NCBI GenBank assembly: GCA_016931365.1
Contig: JAFGEY010000506.1
Coordinates: 1-13,006, forward strand
Source: Anaerolineae bacterium
GTDB lineage: Bacteria; Chloroflexota; Anaerolineae; JAFGEY01
Length of the DNA: 13,006 bases
Direction of reading: 5' to 3'
The notes under the pieces are model-generated. The model ran no database searches. It was not told the origin of the DNA and saw only the letters and a program-made list of their open reading frames with translations. A program made the translations under genes and the position numbers. This document shows, in pieces, positions 7,152 through 12,807 of this stretch. Within the stretch, counting starts at the first letter, position 1; each line of letters opens with the position of its first letter.

Positions 7152-7771
7152 GCCTTACCCTCGTTGAGATCGAGGCGCAGCTCAAGCGGCGGGTGGTCGA
7201 ATACCCGCGTGCGCGCTGGGGGCGCAAACAGACCGACGACTGGGATCGCCGGACGCGGTTCATTTATGACACCTTGGCCTGGGACGACTTGCGCGCGCAG
7301 ATCGCCGGGCTGGATCGCCCCCTGGCCGACTATGCCGTGCATCGCTGGTTCAACTTTTGGTCGGCCCGGGCGGTCGAGATGGCCTTTTGCGCCCGGCCGG
7401 GCGTACAGGCGAACCGGGACGCCAAAGATCGGCTGGTCGATTTTTGCATCGATGGCATCCCCTTTGACCACAAGACGAGCGTGTTCCCGGCCCAGTACGA
7501 TCGCCCGTTTGAGCAGGCCCGGCGCGACAAGCGGCATCTGATCCGCTGGCTGTACGACCGGCAGAGCACGCAGGGGCGGCATCATCTCGAAAACCGGCTG
7601 TTCATCCTGCTGTACGCGCACGACGGCGCGCATTGGCGGCTGCGCGCCGAGGTGAGCGCGCTGGCGCAGTTGATTGCCGCTTATGTGGATGGGTTTTCGC
7701 CGCCGCATCTGATCCGCCTTTCATTTGACGACCATCAAGTGTTGTCAGATGTGCTGTGGTTTGTTCAGTAA
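7148..7771 (+). CDS. Unknown protein with PD-(D/E)XK-nuclease-like motif
   Basis: The product is a 207-residue soluble protein, rich in Arg and Asp. I do not recognise the family with certainty. A block at residues 77-113 has the order of a PD-(D/E)XK nuclease core: Glu77 in a helix (SARAVEMAF), then Asp98 in LVDFCIDG, then Asp107-His-Lys109 in IPFDHKTS, where D-x-K is the usual metal/catalytic pair. After it come basic helices (QARRDKRHLIRWLYDR) and a hydrophobic strand LFILLYAH. The ATG overlaps the stop of the Fe-S gene (ATGA), so it is translated together with it. No methyltransferase or other restriction gene is nearby. The coding status is strong because of the overlap and the matched codon use; the nuclease idea is an inference from the motif spacing only. 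Confidence 0.8.
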   Translation: MSLTLVEIEAQLKRRVVEYPRARWGRKQTDDWDRRTRFIYDTLAWDDLRAQIAGLDRPLADYAVHRWFNFWSARAVEMAFCARPGVQANRDAKDRLVDFCIDGIPFDHKTSVFPAQYDRPFEQARRDKRHLIRWLYDRQSTQGRHHLENRLFILLYAHDGAHWRLRAEVSALAQLIAAYVDGFSPPHLIRLSFDDHQVLSDVLWFVQ

Positions 7772-7792
7772 CGCCTGGCACGCAAGATAGCT

Positions 7793-7821
7793 TTGACAAG
7801 GTTCTGACTCTATGCTATCCT
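7793..7821 (+). promoter_or_regulatory. Sigma70-type promoter of the SUMF1-fold gene
   Basis: TTGACA (7793-7798), a 17-nt spacer and TATCCT (7816-7821), with a predicted start near 7828 and a leader of about 50 nt to the ATG at 7878. The 3' half of the spacer plus the -10 box and the next three bases match the promoter at 10630 closely (ACTCTRTGCTATCCTTAA in both). Confidence 0.75.
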
Positions 7822-7877
7822 TAATATCGCTAGCATTTTACCCAAAGAGCACCTGAACCATTCACCAGGAGCCGCCT

Positions 7878-8735
7878 ATGTCCCGCCAAACCGAACAAAA
7901 TAATGTTTTTCATACTCCCTCGCGCAATTCCTTCGAACCGGAGATGGTGTATGTGCCAGCCGGCTCCTTTGTGATGGGCACCAGCGACGCACAGGTGCAA
8001 GAGATGCTCAGTCGTTTCGCGTGGGCCAGAGAGTACCAGAAAAAGGGATGGTTTGCACGGGAGCAACCCCAGCACGAACTGACCCTGCCGGCCTATGAGA
8101 TTGGCCGCTACCCGGTGACTAACGCCCAGTACGCGGCCTTTGTCGCAGCCACCAACCACAACCCACCCAAGTACTGGAATGACATCCACTTTTCGGATGA
8201 ATTGTCCGGCCATCCGGTGGTTTACGTCACCTGGCTGGATGCAATGGCTTACGTGAAATGGCTGAAAGCGCAGACGGACAAGCCCTATCGCCTGCCTACG
8301 GAAGCGGAGTGGGAAAAGGCGGCGCGCGGCGACGATGGGCGGCTCTGGCCGTGGGGAAATGAATGGAATCCCGAGTGCGCCAACTGGCGGCCTGGCGACT
8401 CCGGCGAGACCACGCCGGTGGGGCAGTATTCGCCCGCCGGCGGCGACAGCCCCTACGGCTGTGCGGATATGGCCGGCAACGTCTGGGAGTGGTGCAGCAG
8501 CCTGTGGGGCAGCGATCCGGACAAACCTTCTTTTGGCTATCCTTTCCGTAGTGACGATGAGCGTGAAAACCCTGAAGCAGGCGGCCAGCGCATTGTGCGC
8601 GGCGGCGGGTCATGGTATACCAATGATCCCGGATTGCTTCGGTGCGCGTACCGAGGCGGGAACATTCCTTACCACGGAGGCATCATCTTCGGGTTTCGCG
8701 TCGCCAAGAATTCCCCGGCAATGGCTCCCGCGTAG
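7878..8735 (+). CDS. SUMF1/FGE-fold protein lacking the formylglycine-generating cysteines
   Basis: The 285-residue protein is almost entirely a formylglycine-generating-enzyme-type (SUMF1) domain. Visible blocks are MVYVPAGSFVMGT (23-35), the YEIGRYPVTNAQYAAF strand-helix, HPVVYVTWLDAMAYVKWL, YRLPTEAEWEKAARGDDG, WPWGNEW, ADMAGNVWEWCSS and the closing RGGGSW...GFRVA. True FGE enzymes have two active cysteines after GGS(Y/W), as in xCHxSYC. Here the first is Thr248 and the second is absent; Cys256 in LRCAYR is a different position. It is therefore unlikely to activate sulfatases and is better called a SUMF1-fold protein of unknown ligand. There is no signal peptide. AGGAG lies 6 nt before the ATG, and a good promoter is just upstream. 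The gene ends in a strong hairpin. No sulfatase or kinase fusion is adjacent. Confidence 0.9.
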   Translation: MSRQTEQNNVFHTPSRNSFEPEMVYVPAGSFVMGTSDAQVQEMLSRFAWAREYQKKGWFAREQPQHELTLPAYEIGRYPVTNAQYAAFVAATNHNPPKYWNDIHFSDELSGHPVVYVTWLDAMAYVKWLKAQTDKPYRLPTEAEWEKAARGDDGRLWPWGNEWNPECANWRPGDSGETTPVGQYSPAGGDSPYGCADMAGNVWEWCSSLWGSDPDKPSFGYPFRSDDERENPEAGGQRIVRGGGSWYTNDPGLLRCAYRGGNIPYHGGIIFGFRVAKNSPAMAPA

Positions 8736-8748
8736 CGGGGGCCATTGC
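8718..8748 (+). terminator. Strong hairpin over the SUMF1 gene stop codon
   Basis: Two 14-nt arms (8718-8731 and 8735-8748) pair with a single T-G wobble around a 3-nt loop, and the TAG stop at 8733-8735 lies in the loop and first stem base. There is no T run after it, so it may slow or protect the 3' end rather than terminate by itself. Confidence 0.5.
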
Positions 8749-8855
8749 TAGCGCGTAGCAGAACGCATTGTAAACAAAATCGAGCTTGTTTCGTACTGGC
8801 GTTGAATCTGGAGCGGGCGAATACAAGCCCATCTCTTAACGCTGGAGATCATCAA

Positions 8856-10589
8856 ATGACTCCCCAAGAACGCATCTTGAAGCATCTGACCTTTCTTTAC
8901 GGCGCGCAAACGGCCGCCGAGATGTGGTCGCGGCTTGAGTTGCGCCTGGACGATTTCAGACAAAGACATCCACAGTTAGCGCAAGAAAAGCGGCCCTTGT
9001 CCGAGCGATTGAGCCAGCGCGACGCCATCTTGATTGCCTACGCCGACCAGGTGCAGGAGGAAGGCAAAGCGCCGCTGCGCTCGCTGGCCGAGTTTGCCGG
9101 GCAGTACCTCGACGGCGTGGTCAGCGGCATCCACATTTTGCCCTTTTATCCCTACTCGTCCGACGACGGCTTTTCGGTGATCGACTACCGGCAGGTCAAG
9201 CCGGAATGGGGCCGTTGGGCCGATGTGTCCCGCCTGGGTCGCACTTTTCGCCTGATGTTCGACGGGGTGATCAATCACATTTCGCAGCACAGCGAGTGGT
9301 TTGCGGCGTTCAAGCGCGGCCAGACGCCGTGCTGCAAGTATTTCCTGGCCGTCGATCCACACACCGACCTATCCATGGTCGTCCGCCCACGCGCGCTGCC
9401 CCTGCTGACCGGGGTGCAGACCGTCGAGGGTGCAAAGTGGGTCTGGACCACGTTCAGCGCCGACCAGATCGACCTGGACTATCACTGCCCCGAGCTGATG
9501 TTGGAGATCATCGACCTGTTTCTCTTTTACGTCGAGCAAGGCGCGGAACTGATCCGTCTCGACGCCATCGCCTATCTGTGGAAAGAGATCGGCACGACCT
9601 GCATCCACCTGCCGCAAACGCACGCGGTGGTCAAACTCTTGCGCGCCGTGCTCGACCTCGCCGCGCCGGGGGTGATGATGATCACCGAAACCAACGTGCC
9701 GCACGCCGAAAACATCAGCTACTTTGGCGATCCGCTGCCCTCTGGCGGCACCGACGAGGCACAGTTGGTCTACCAGTTTCCGCTCGCCCCGCTGATCTTG
9801 CACAGCATCCTCACCGGCGATGCGACCGTGCTCTCCCGCTGGGCTGACGGCCTCGACATCCCGCCCGGCGTGACCTTTTTCAACTTTACCGCCTCGCACG
9901 ATGGGATCGGCGTGCGCCCGGCCGAAGGGCTGTTGAGCAAGGCCGAAATCCAGGCTTTGGCCGACGCCGTCCTCGCCCACGGCGGGCGTGTCTCCTACAA
10001 GGCCAATGCCGATGGCAGCGCCAGCCCCTACGAGTTGAACATCTCGTACATCGATGCGCTGTCCGATCCCGCCAGCGATGAGCCGCTGTCGGCGCAAGGG
10101 GATCGCTTTGTGGTCAGCCAGGCGATCATGTTGGCGCTGGCCGGCGTGCCGGGCATTTACGTGCACAGCCTGTTCGGCTCGCGCAGTTGGGTCGAGGGGA
10201 TGCAGCAGAGCGGCCAAAATCGCACCATCAACCGCCAAAAATTTGAGCGCGCCGCGCTGGAGCGTGAGTTGGGCGATCTGGCCTCGCTGCGCGCACAGGT
10301 TTTTGGTGCGTACAAAAAGCTGCTCCAGGCCCGCGCATCCGAGCCAGCCTTTCATCCCTTTGGGGCGCAGCAGGTCTTGACGCCCGACCGGCGCGTGTTT
10401 GCTCTGCTGCGCACCGCGCCCGACGACCAGAGCCGCGTGTTGTGTCTGCACAACGTCTCCGGCGAGACACTGAGCGCCGAATGCAGCCTGATCCGGGCGG
10501 GCTGGCGCGATCTGTTGTCCGGCGAAACAGGTACGTCACATATTGTAAAACTGGCGCCTTTTGCAGTACGTTGGCTCATGATAGAATAG
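8856..10589 (+). CDS. GH13_18 phosphorylase (sucrose / glucosylglycerate phosphorylase, YcjM-like)
   Basis: The 577-residue cytoplasmic enzyme belongs to glycoside hydrolase family 13 subfamily 18. These enzymes use phosphate to split an alpha-glucoside such as sucrose, sucrose-6-phosphate or glucosylglycerate, releasing glucose-1-phosphate. Visible blocks are HILPFYPYSSDDGFSVIDY, DGVINHISQHSEWF, FSADQIDLDYHCPE, the nucleophile Asp236 in IRLDAIAYLWKE, acid/base Glu278 in ITETNVPH, and transition-state Asp349 in TASHDGIG. A small C-terminal beta domain ends in the TIM-barrel family manner. The N-terminal ERILKHLTFLYG and the general pattern recall E. coli YcjM, a glucosylglycerate phosphorylase, more than classical sucrose phosphorylase. 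Substrate is not decided from sequence alone. I chose ATG 8856 because GGAG lies 8 nt upstream; the open frame before it overlaps the hairpin. No transporter or glucosylglycerate-synthesis gene is adjacent. Confidence 0.92.
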   Translation: MTPQERILKHLTFLYGAQTAAEMWSRLELRLDDFRQRHPQLAQEKRPLSERLSQRDAILIAYADQVQEEGKAPLRSLAEFAGQYLDGVVSGIHILPFYPYSSDDGFSVIDYRQVKPEWGRWADVSRLGRTFRLMFDGVINHISQHSEWFAAFKRGQTPCCKYFLAVDPHTDLSMVVRPRALPLLTGVQTVEGAKWVWTTFSADQIDLDYHCPELMLEIIDLFLFYVEQGAELIRLDAIAYLWKEIGTTCIHLPQTHAVVKLLRAVLDLAAPGVMMITETNVPHAENISYFGDPLPSGGTDEAQLVYQFPLAPLILHSILTGDATVLSRWADGLDIPPGVTFFNFTASHDGIGVRPAEGLLSKAEIQALADAVLAHGGRVSYKANADGSASPYELNISYIDALSDPASDEPLSAQGDRFVVSQAIMLALAGVPGIYVHSLFGSRSWVEGMQQSGQNRTINRQKFERAALERELGDLASLRAQVFGAYKKLLQARASEPAFHPFGAQQVLTPDRRVFALLRTAPDDQSRVLCLHNVSGETLSAECSLIRAGWRDLLSGETGTSHIVKLAPFAVRWLMIE

Positions 10590-10629
10590 GGCCTATCCTC
10601 CCCAATCCTGGCTTGTGCGTAACTGCCTT

Positions 10630-10658
10630 TTGACAACTCTTCTACTCTGTGCTATCCT
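10630..10658 (+). promoter_or_regulatory. Sigma70-type promoter, twin of the one at 7793
   Basis: TTGACA (10630-10635), a 17-nt spacer and TATCCT (10653-10658), with a predicted start near 10665. It shares the -35 box, the -10 box, the downstream TAA and 10 of 17 spacer bases with the promoter at 7793. It lies 40 nt after the stop of the phosphorylase. Confidence 0.72.
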
Positions 10659-10707
10659 TAACACCGTACAACACCCCATAAAAATCGTGCCGCGCGGTTC
10701 TGGGCGG

Positions 10708-10926
10708 ATGCTGGCACATCCGAGAACCCGAGGCACTGAATGTAGCCGCAGGTTGCCGGTGGCGGGCCATCCGCCATCAACCCCGGCGACGGGCTTGTTT
10801 GTTGCTGATCCGAATGATCGAATCAGATTGTGGATTTCGATCATTTCGCTAATCACGGCCTTGGTTGGGTTTATCAAGGCGCTTTTTTCAAGTGTGCAGG
10901 TGGGGGAGCAGGTGGGTGGCGGGTGA
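10708..10926 (+). CDS. Possible 72-aa single-pass membrane protein
   Basis: The frame from ATG 10708 to TGA 10924-10926 encodes 72 residues. The second half looks protein-like: a charged DPNDRIR segment, a hydrophobic helix of about 20 residues (LWISIISLITALVGFIKALF), then a small polar and glycine-rich tail. The first 30 residues, rich in Pro, Arg and His, are unconvincing, and GGGCGG directly abuts the ATG with no proper spacing. An in-frame GTG at 10687 is an alternative start. It lies about 45 nt after a strong promoter start, which favours expression of something here. No family is recognised. It may instead be non-coding leader sequence with a chance open frame. Confidence 0.35.
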   Translation: MLAHPRTRGTECSRRLPVAGHPPSTPATGLFVADPNDRIRLWISIISLITALVGFIKALFSSVQVGEQVGGG

Positions 10927-10940
10927 CAGCGTGGGTGATC

Positions 10941-10957
10941 AGTGTCTAGCAGACACT
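10941..10957. promoter_or_regulatory. 17-bp perfect palindrome, operator-like
   Basis: AGTGTCT, a 3-nt centre AGC, then AGACACT form a perfect 7-3-7 inverted repeat, 36 nt before the ferritin-like ATG. The right arm overlaps a possible -35 (CAGACA at 10950-10955) that is 17 nt from TATACA (10973-10978). That places a predicted start near 10985, so a protein bound here would block the promoter. The same bases could also form a short hairpin in RNA from the upstream promoter. Confidence 0.45.
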
Positions 10958-10993
10958 TGAAGCAATCCATAATATACAAAAGAAAGGAATCAA

Positions 10994-11500
10994 ATGAGCG
11001 TGCAAAATCTAACTCTTGTGGATGCCATACAAATCGCAATGGAGGCAGAGAAACAGGCCATTGCTTTGTACAGCGACGCCGCTGAAAAGACGGCCAGCAT
11101 CATAGTCCAAAAACTGTTTGTCAACCTGGCTGCTTTCGAGCAGCACCACTACGACAAGCTGGCCGAATTGGTCGCCTCGCTGCAAAAAAAGAACAAGTTC
11201 ATCGTCTACGAAGGCTATCCTCTCCCCATTCAGGCGCAGAGCGAGATCGGTGTTTCTCCAGAGGCAATGAATGTGCTTCAGGCCAAAAAAGTGAGCATGA
11301 TGGATGTCATTACCCTGGCTCAAAATGCCGAAAGAGGGGCCTGGCAGAAGTATGAAGACTTGGCCGAACGGACCTCCGACTCTGATGGAAAAGCGATGTT
11401 CAGACAACTGGCTAAGGAAGAACAAGGCCATCTGCGTATGCTCACCGAGGTATACTGGAATCTGAACGATCGCGGTGTGTGGTCCTGGTCGCGGGGATAG
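10994..11500 (+). CDS. Ferritin-like di-iron protein, rubrerythrin type without rubredoxin domain
   Basis: The 168-residue product is a four-helix-bundle protein with two copies of the rubrerythrin motif. The first is Glu19 (ExxAxxxY, ending Tyr26) with Glu49-x-x-His52. The second is Glu113 (same ExxAxxxY spacing, ending Tyr120) with Glu143-x-x-His146. These six residues are a complete di-iron ligand set, so iron or peroxide chemistry is plausible. The C-terminal rubredoxin Cys4 domain of classical rubrerythrin is missing and there is no signal peptide. AGAAAGGA lies about 5 nt before the ATG. The gene is preceded by an operator-like palindrome and followed by two hairpins, so it is probably its own transcript. 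The family is often linked to oxidative stress in anaerobes, but the actual electron donor and substrate are not visible here. Confidence 0.88.
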   Translation: MSVQNLTLVDAIQIAMEAEKQAIALYSDAAEKTASIIVQKLFVNLAAFEQHHYDKLAELVASLQKKNKFIVYEGYPLPIQAQSEIGVSPEAMNVLQAKKVSMMDVITLAQNAERGAWQKYEDLAERTSDSDGKAMFRQLAKEEQGHLRMLTEVYWNLNDRGVWSWSRG

Positions 11501-11522
11501 GACGCAGTCCTTGACTGGCGTC
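11501..11522 (+). terminator. Hairpin immediately after the ferritin-like stop
   Basis: GACGCAGTC pairs with GACTGGCGTC around a CTT loop, with one bulged G, directly after the TAG at 11498-11500. No T run follows, so termination is possible but not certain; 3'-end protection is the alternative. Confidence 0.4.
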
Positions 11523-11539
11523 CGTCTAGCAAGCGAATG

Positions 11540-11578
11540 AAGCCGTCTGCGACTCCTCGGTGATGTGTCAGGCGGCTT
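11540..11578 (+). terminator. Second hairpin downstream of the ferritin-like gene
   Basis: AAGCCGTCTG (11540-11549) pairs with CAGGCGGCTT (11569-11578) with one T-G wobble. The loop is 19 nt and is followed by ATTTG. The short T run makes this the more terminator-like of the two hairpins, although the loop is long. Confidence 0.4.
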
Positions 11579-11639
11579 ATTTGCTGCGCCACCAGGCTGT
11601 TCACGGACATTATCGGTTTTCAGAAAGAAGGATTGGGAT

Positions 11640-12449
11640 ATGTCCGAACAAGAAAGAGCGGCCAAGCAAGACAAGAGGGACACCTTGGGAAGAAGAGGGT
11701 TCCTCTATGCCGTGATGGGGGGCGCAATTGCAGCGATTTCCGGCTGGATAGCAGGCATCTTGCCAAAAAATGCATCAAGTGGGTCGGAGACGACAGGCCT
11801 GAGTGCGGCGGAAACCAGGATTTCCGCTCTTGAGACCCGGGTTGCAGAATTGGAAATAGAGCTGGCACGTGGAATCCAACCGATAGCCCAATTAGAGGGC
11901 GAGATGAATGAACGTGTTGTTTTCCACAAAAGCGAACTCTCGGTCATCAATCCGGCGGGCGTGCTGCTCAATCTTGTAGCCGCTCATGGGCATGTCGGAA
12001 TCAGATTCTACAAGGACTTTGGATTTGGAAACGAAAAGGTAACTAATCCCTGGCACATGGGCTTTATCGAGGGAGTTCAGGGTTATCAGGGACTGGCCAT
12101 TCTCCGAGACTGGCGATTCACCGCTGCCCTGTGGGATGAGGATGGAAAGCTGCTTGTGGGAAGACTTGACTCCCATCCTCCCGCAAATCCGCCCGCCAAA
12201 GCCAGGTTTCAAGTGAGAGGAACGGTGGATGAGGTCCAGGCTGTCGTTGAGGCTAACACAGATCAAAGCGCTGACATCTTTCAGGTCATTGACGCGGAAG
12301 GTACAAGATATTTCACGGTAAATGGTACGGGCAGTGTGGTGGTTGGATCCCATGACAGCCCGAAAAAAGTTATCTTGTATGACACAGTGGACCAAAGTGC
12401 CTATTCTTTGAGTGTAACGAATGGACGTCTGGTCCTGACCAAGATCTAA
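11640..12449 (+). CDS. Tat-type exported coiled-coil protein with tail-fibre-like C-terminus
   Basis: The 269-residue protein begins with a charged stretch and a twin-arginine motif, Arg18-Arg19-Gly-Phe-Leu. A hydrophobic stretch follows at about 22-41 (YAVMGGAIAAISGWIAGILP), giving a Tat signal or membrane anchor with no clear cleavage site. Residues about 53-96 form a heptad coiled coil (ETRISALETRVAELEIELAR). The rest is beta-rich. Near residues 203-230 it reads like the repeats of phage tail fibres (ADIFQVIDAEGTRYFTVNG, then a GSVVVG turn), suggesting a trimeric extracellular rod. The middle, with HVGIRFYKDF and NPWHMGFIEG, is not recognised. The start at 11640 is chosen because AAGGA lies 7 nt upstream. 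The relation to the ferritin-like gene 139 nt before it is unclear. Coding is certain; export route and trimer state are inferred. Confidence 0.88.
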   Translation: MSEQERAAKQDKRDTLGRRGFLYAVMGGAIAAISGWIAGILPKNASSGSETTGLSAAETRISALETRVAELEIELARGIQPIAQLEGEMNERVVFHKSELSVINPAGVLLNLVAAHGHVGIRFYKDFGFGNEKVTNPWHMGFIEGVQGYQGLAILRDWRFTAALWDEDGKLLVGRLDSHPPANPPAKARFQVRGTVDEVQAVVEANTDQSADIFQVIDAEGTRYFTVNGTGSVVVGSHDSPKKVILYDTVDQSAYSLSVTNGRLVLTKI

Positions 12450-12627
12450 CCGCTGACCTGGCTGAAAAACGGTCGATGCTGATTTTGCTTCCGTTATCTG
12501 TTTGTGAAAACGTTTTGTCAGTCAAGCAGATTGGGCGAGTATGCCGACACTCTGATTATGACCGCTCAGGATTTTTTGACACAAGCATTCCCTGGCCGTG
12601 CTGGCGACCCTCTTTGATCTTGCAAAG

Positions 12628-12669
12628 CAACAAAACCGTCCTGCGCTCGAGCGCAGGACGGTTTTGTTG
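12628..12669. terminator. 42-bp perfect palindrome, bidirectional terminator
   Basis: Two perfectly complementary 21-nt arms meet at CTCGAG. Each strand has an A-rich start and a TTTTGTTG end, so it works as an intrinsic terminator in both directions: for tRNA-Val on the minus strand and for the Tat-type gene on the plus strand, 178 nt downstream of its stop. On the minus strand it begins right after the discriminator base of the tRNA. Confidence 0.93.
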
Positions 12670-12743
<74 letters not shown>

Positions 12744-12752
12744 GTAGGGGTG

Positions 12753-12780
12753 ATTATATGTGATTTGGCTAGACTGTCAA
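12753..12780 (-). promoter_or_regulatory. Perfect-box promoter of tRNA-Val
   Basis: On the minus strand TTGACA (12780-12775) and TATAAT (12758-12753) are both full consensus, with a 16-nt spacer. The predicted start is near 12746, only about 3 nt before the mature tRNA 5' end at 12743, so RNase P would remove a very short leader. Confidence 0.85.
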
Positions 12781-12807
12781 ACTGGGCGGGTGAGTTGGGT
12801 TGAGTGA

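Larger units (their letters stand above)
10590..10993. other. 404-base gap before the ferritin-like gene
   Basis: The gap holds a strong promoter (10630-10658), a possible small membrane-protein gene (10708-10926) and a 17-bp palindrome (10941-10957). A long-range stem is also visible (10811-10820 with 10838-10848, one bulge). If the small gene is not real, the promoter would produce a leader of about 330 nt before the ferritin-like gene, long enough for a regulatory RNA. I do not recognise a known riboswitch. Confidence 0.5.

Noticed and set aside
8601..8735. SUMF1 C-terminus as the variable region of a diversity-generating retroelement
   Set aside because: The fold is right for such targets, but no reverse transcriptase, accessory gene or template repeat of this stretch is in the window.
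9369..10451. 360-residue minus-strand frame inside the phosphorylase gene
   Set aside because: It is a GC-rich antisense shadow of the GH13_18 gene; no domain is seen, and its His/Gly/Arg/Val-rich composition is typical of such frames.
10574..10600. Inverted repeat ATAGG/CCTAT after the phosphorylase gene as a terminator
   Set aside because: The stem is only 5 bp with a one-base gap and no T run follows.
10593..11039. 148-residue minus-strand frame over the gap before the ferritin-like gene
   Set aside because: It runs opposite a strong promoter and the start of the ferritin-like gene; the translated peptide has no domain character.
12507..12520. AAAACGTTTT palindrome in the gap after the Tat-type gene
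   Set aside because: It is short and AT-only apart from its centre, not near a promoter, and no second copy was seen.
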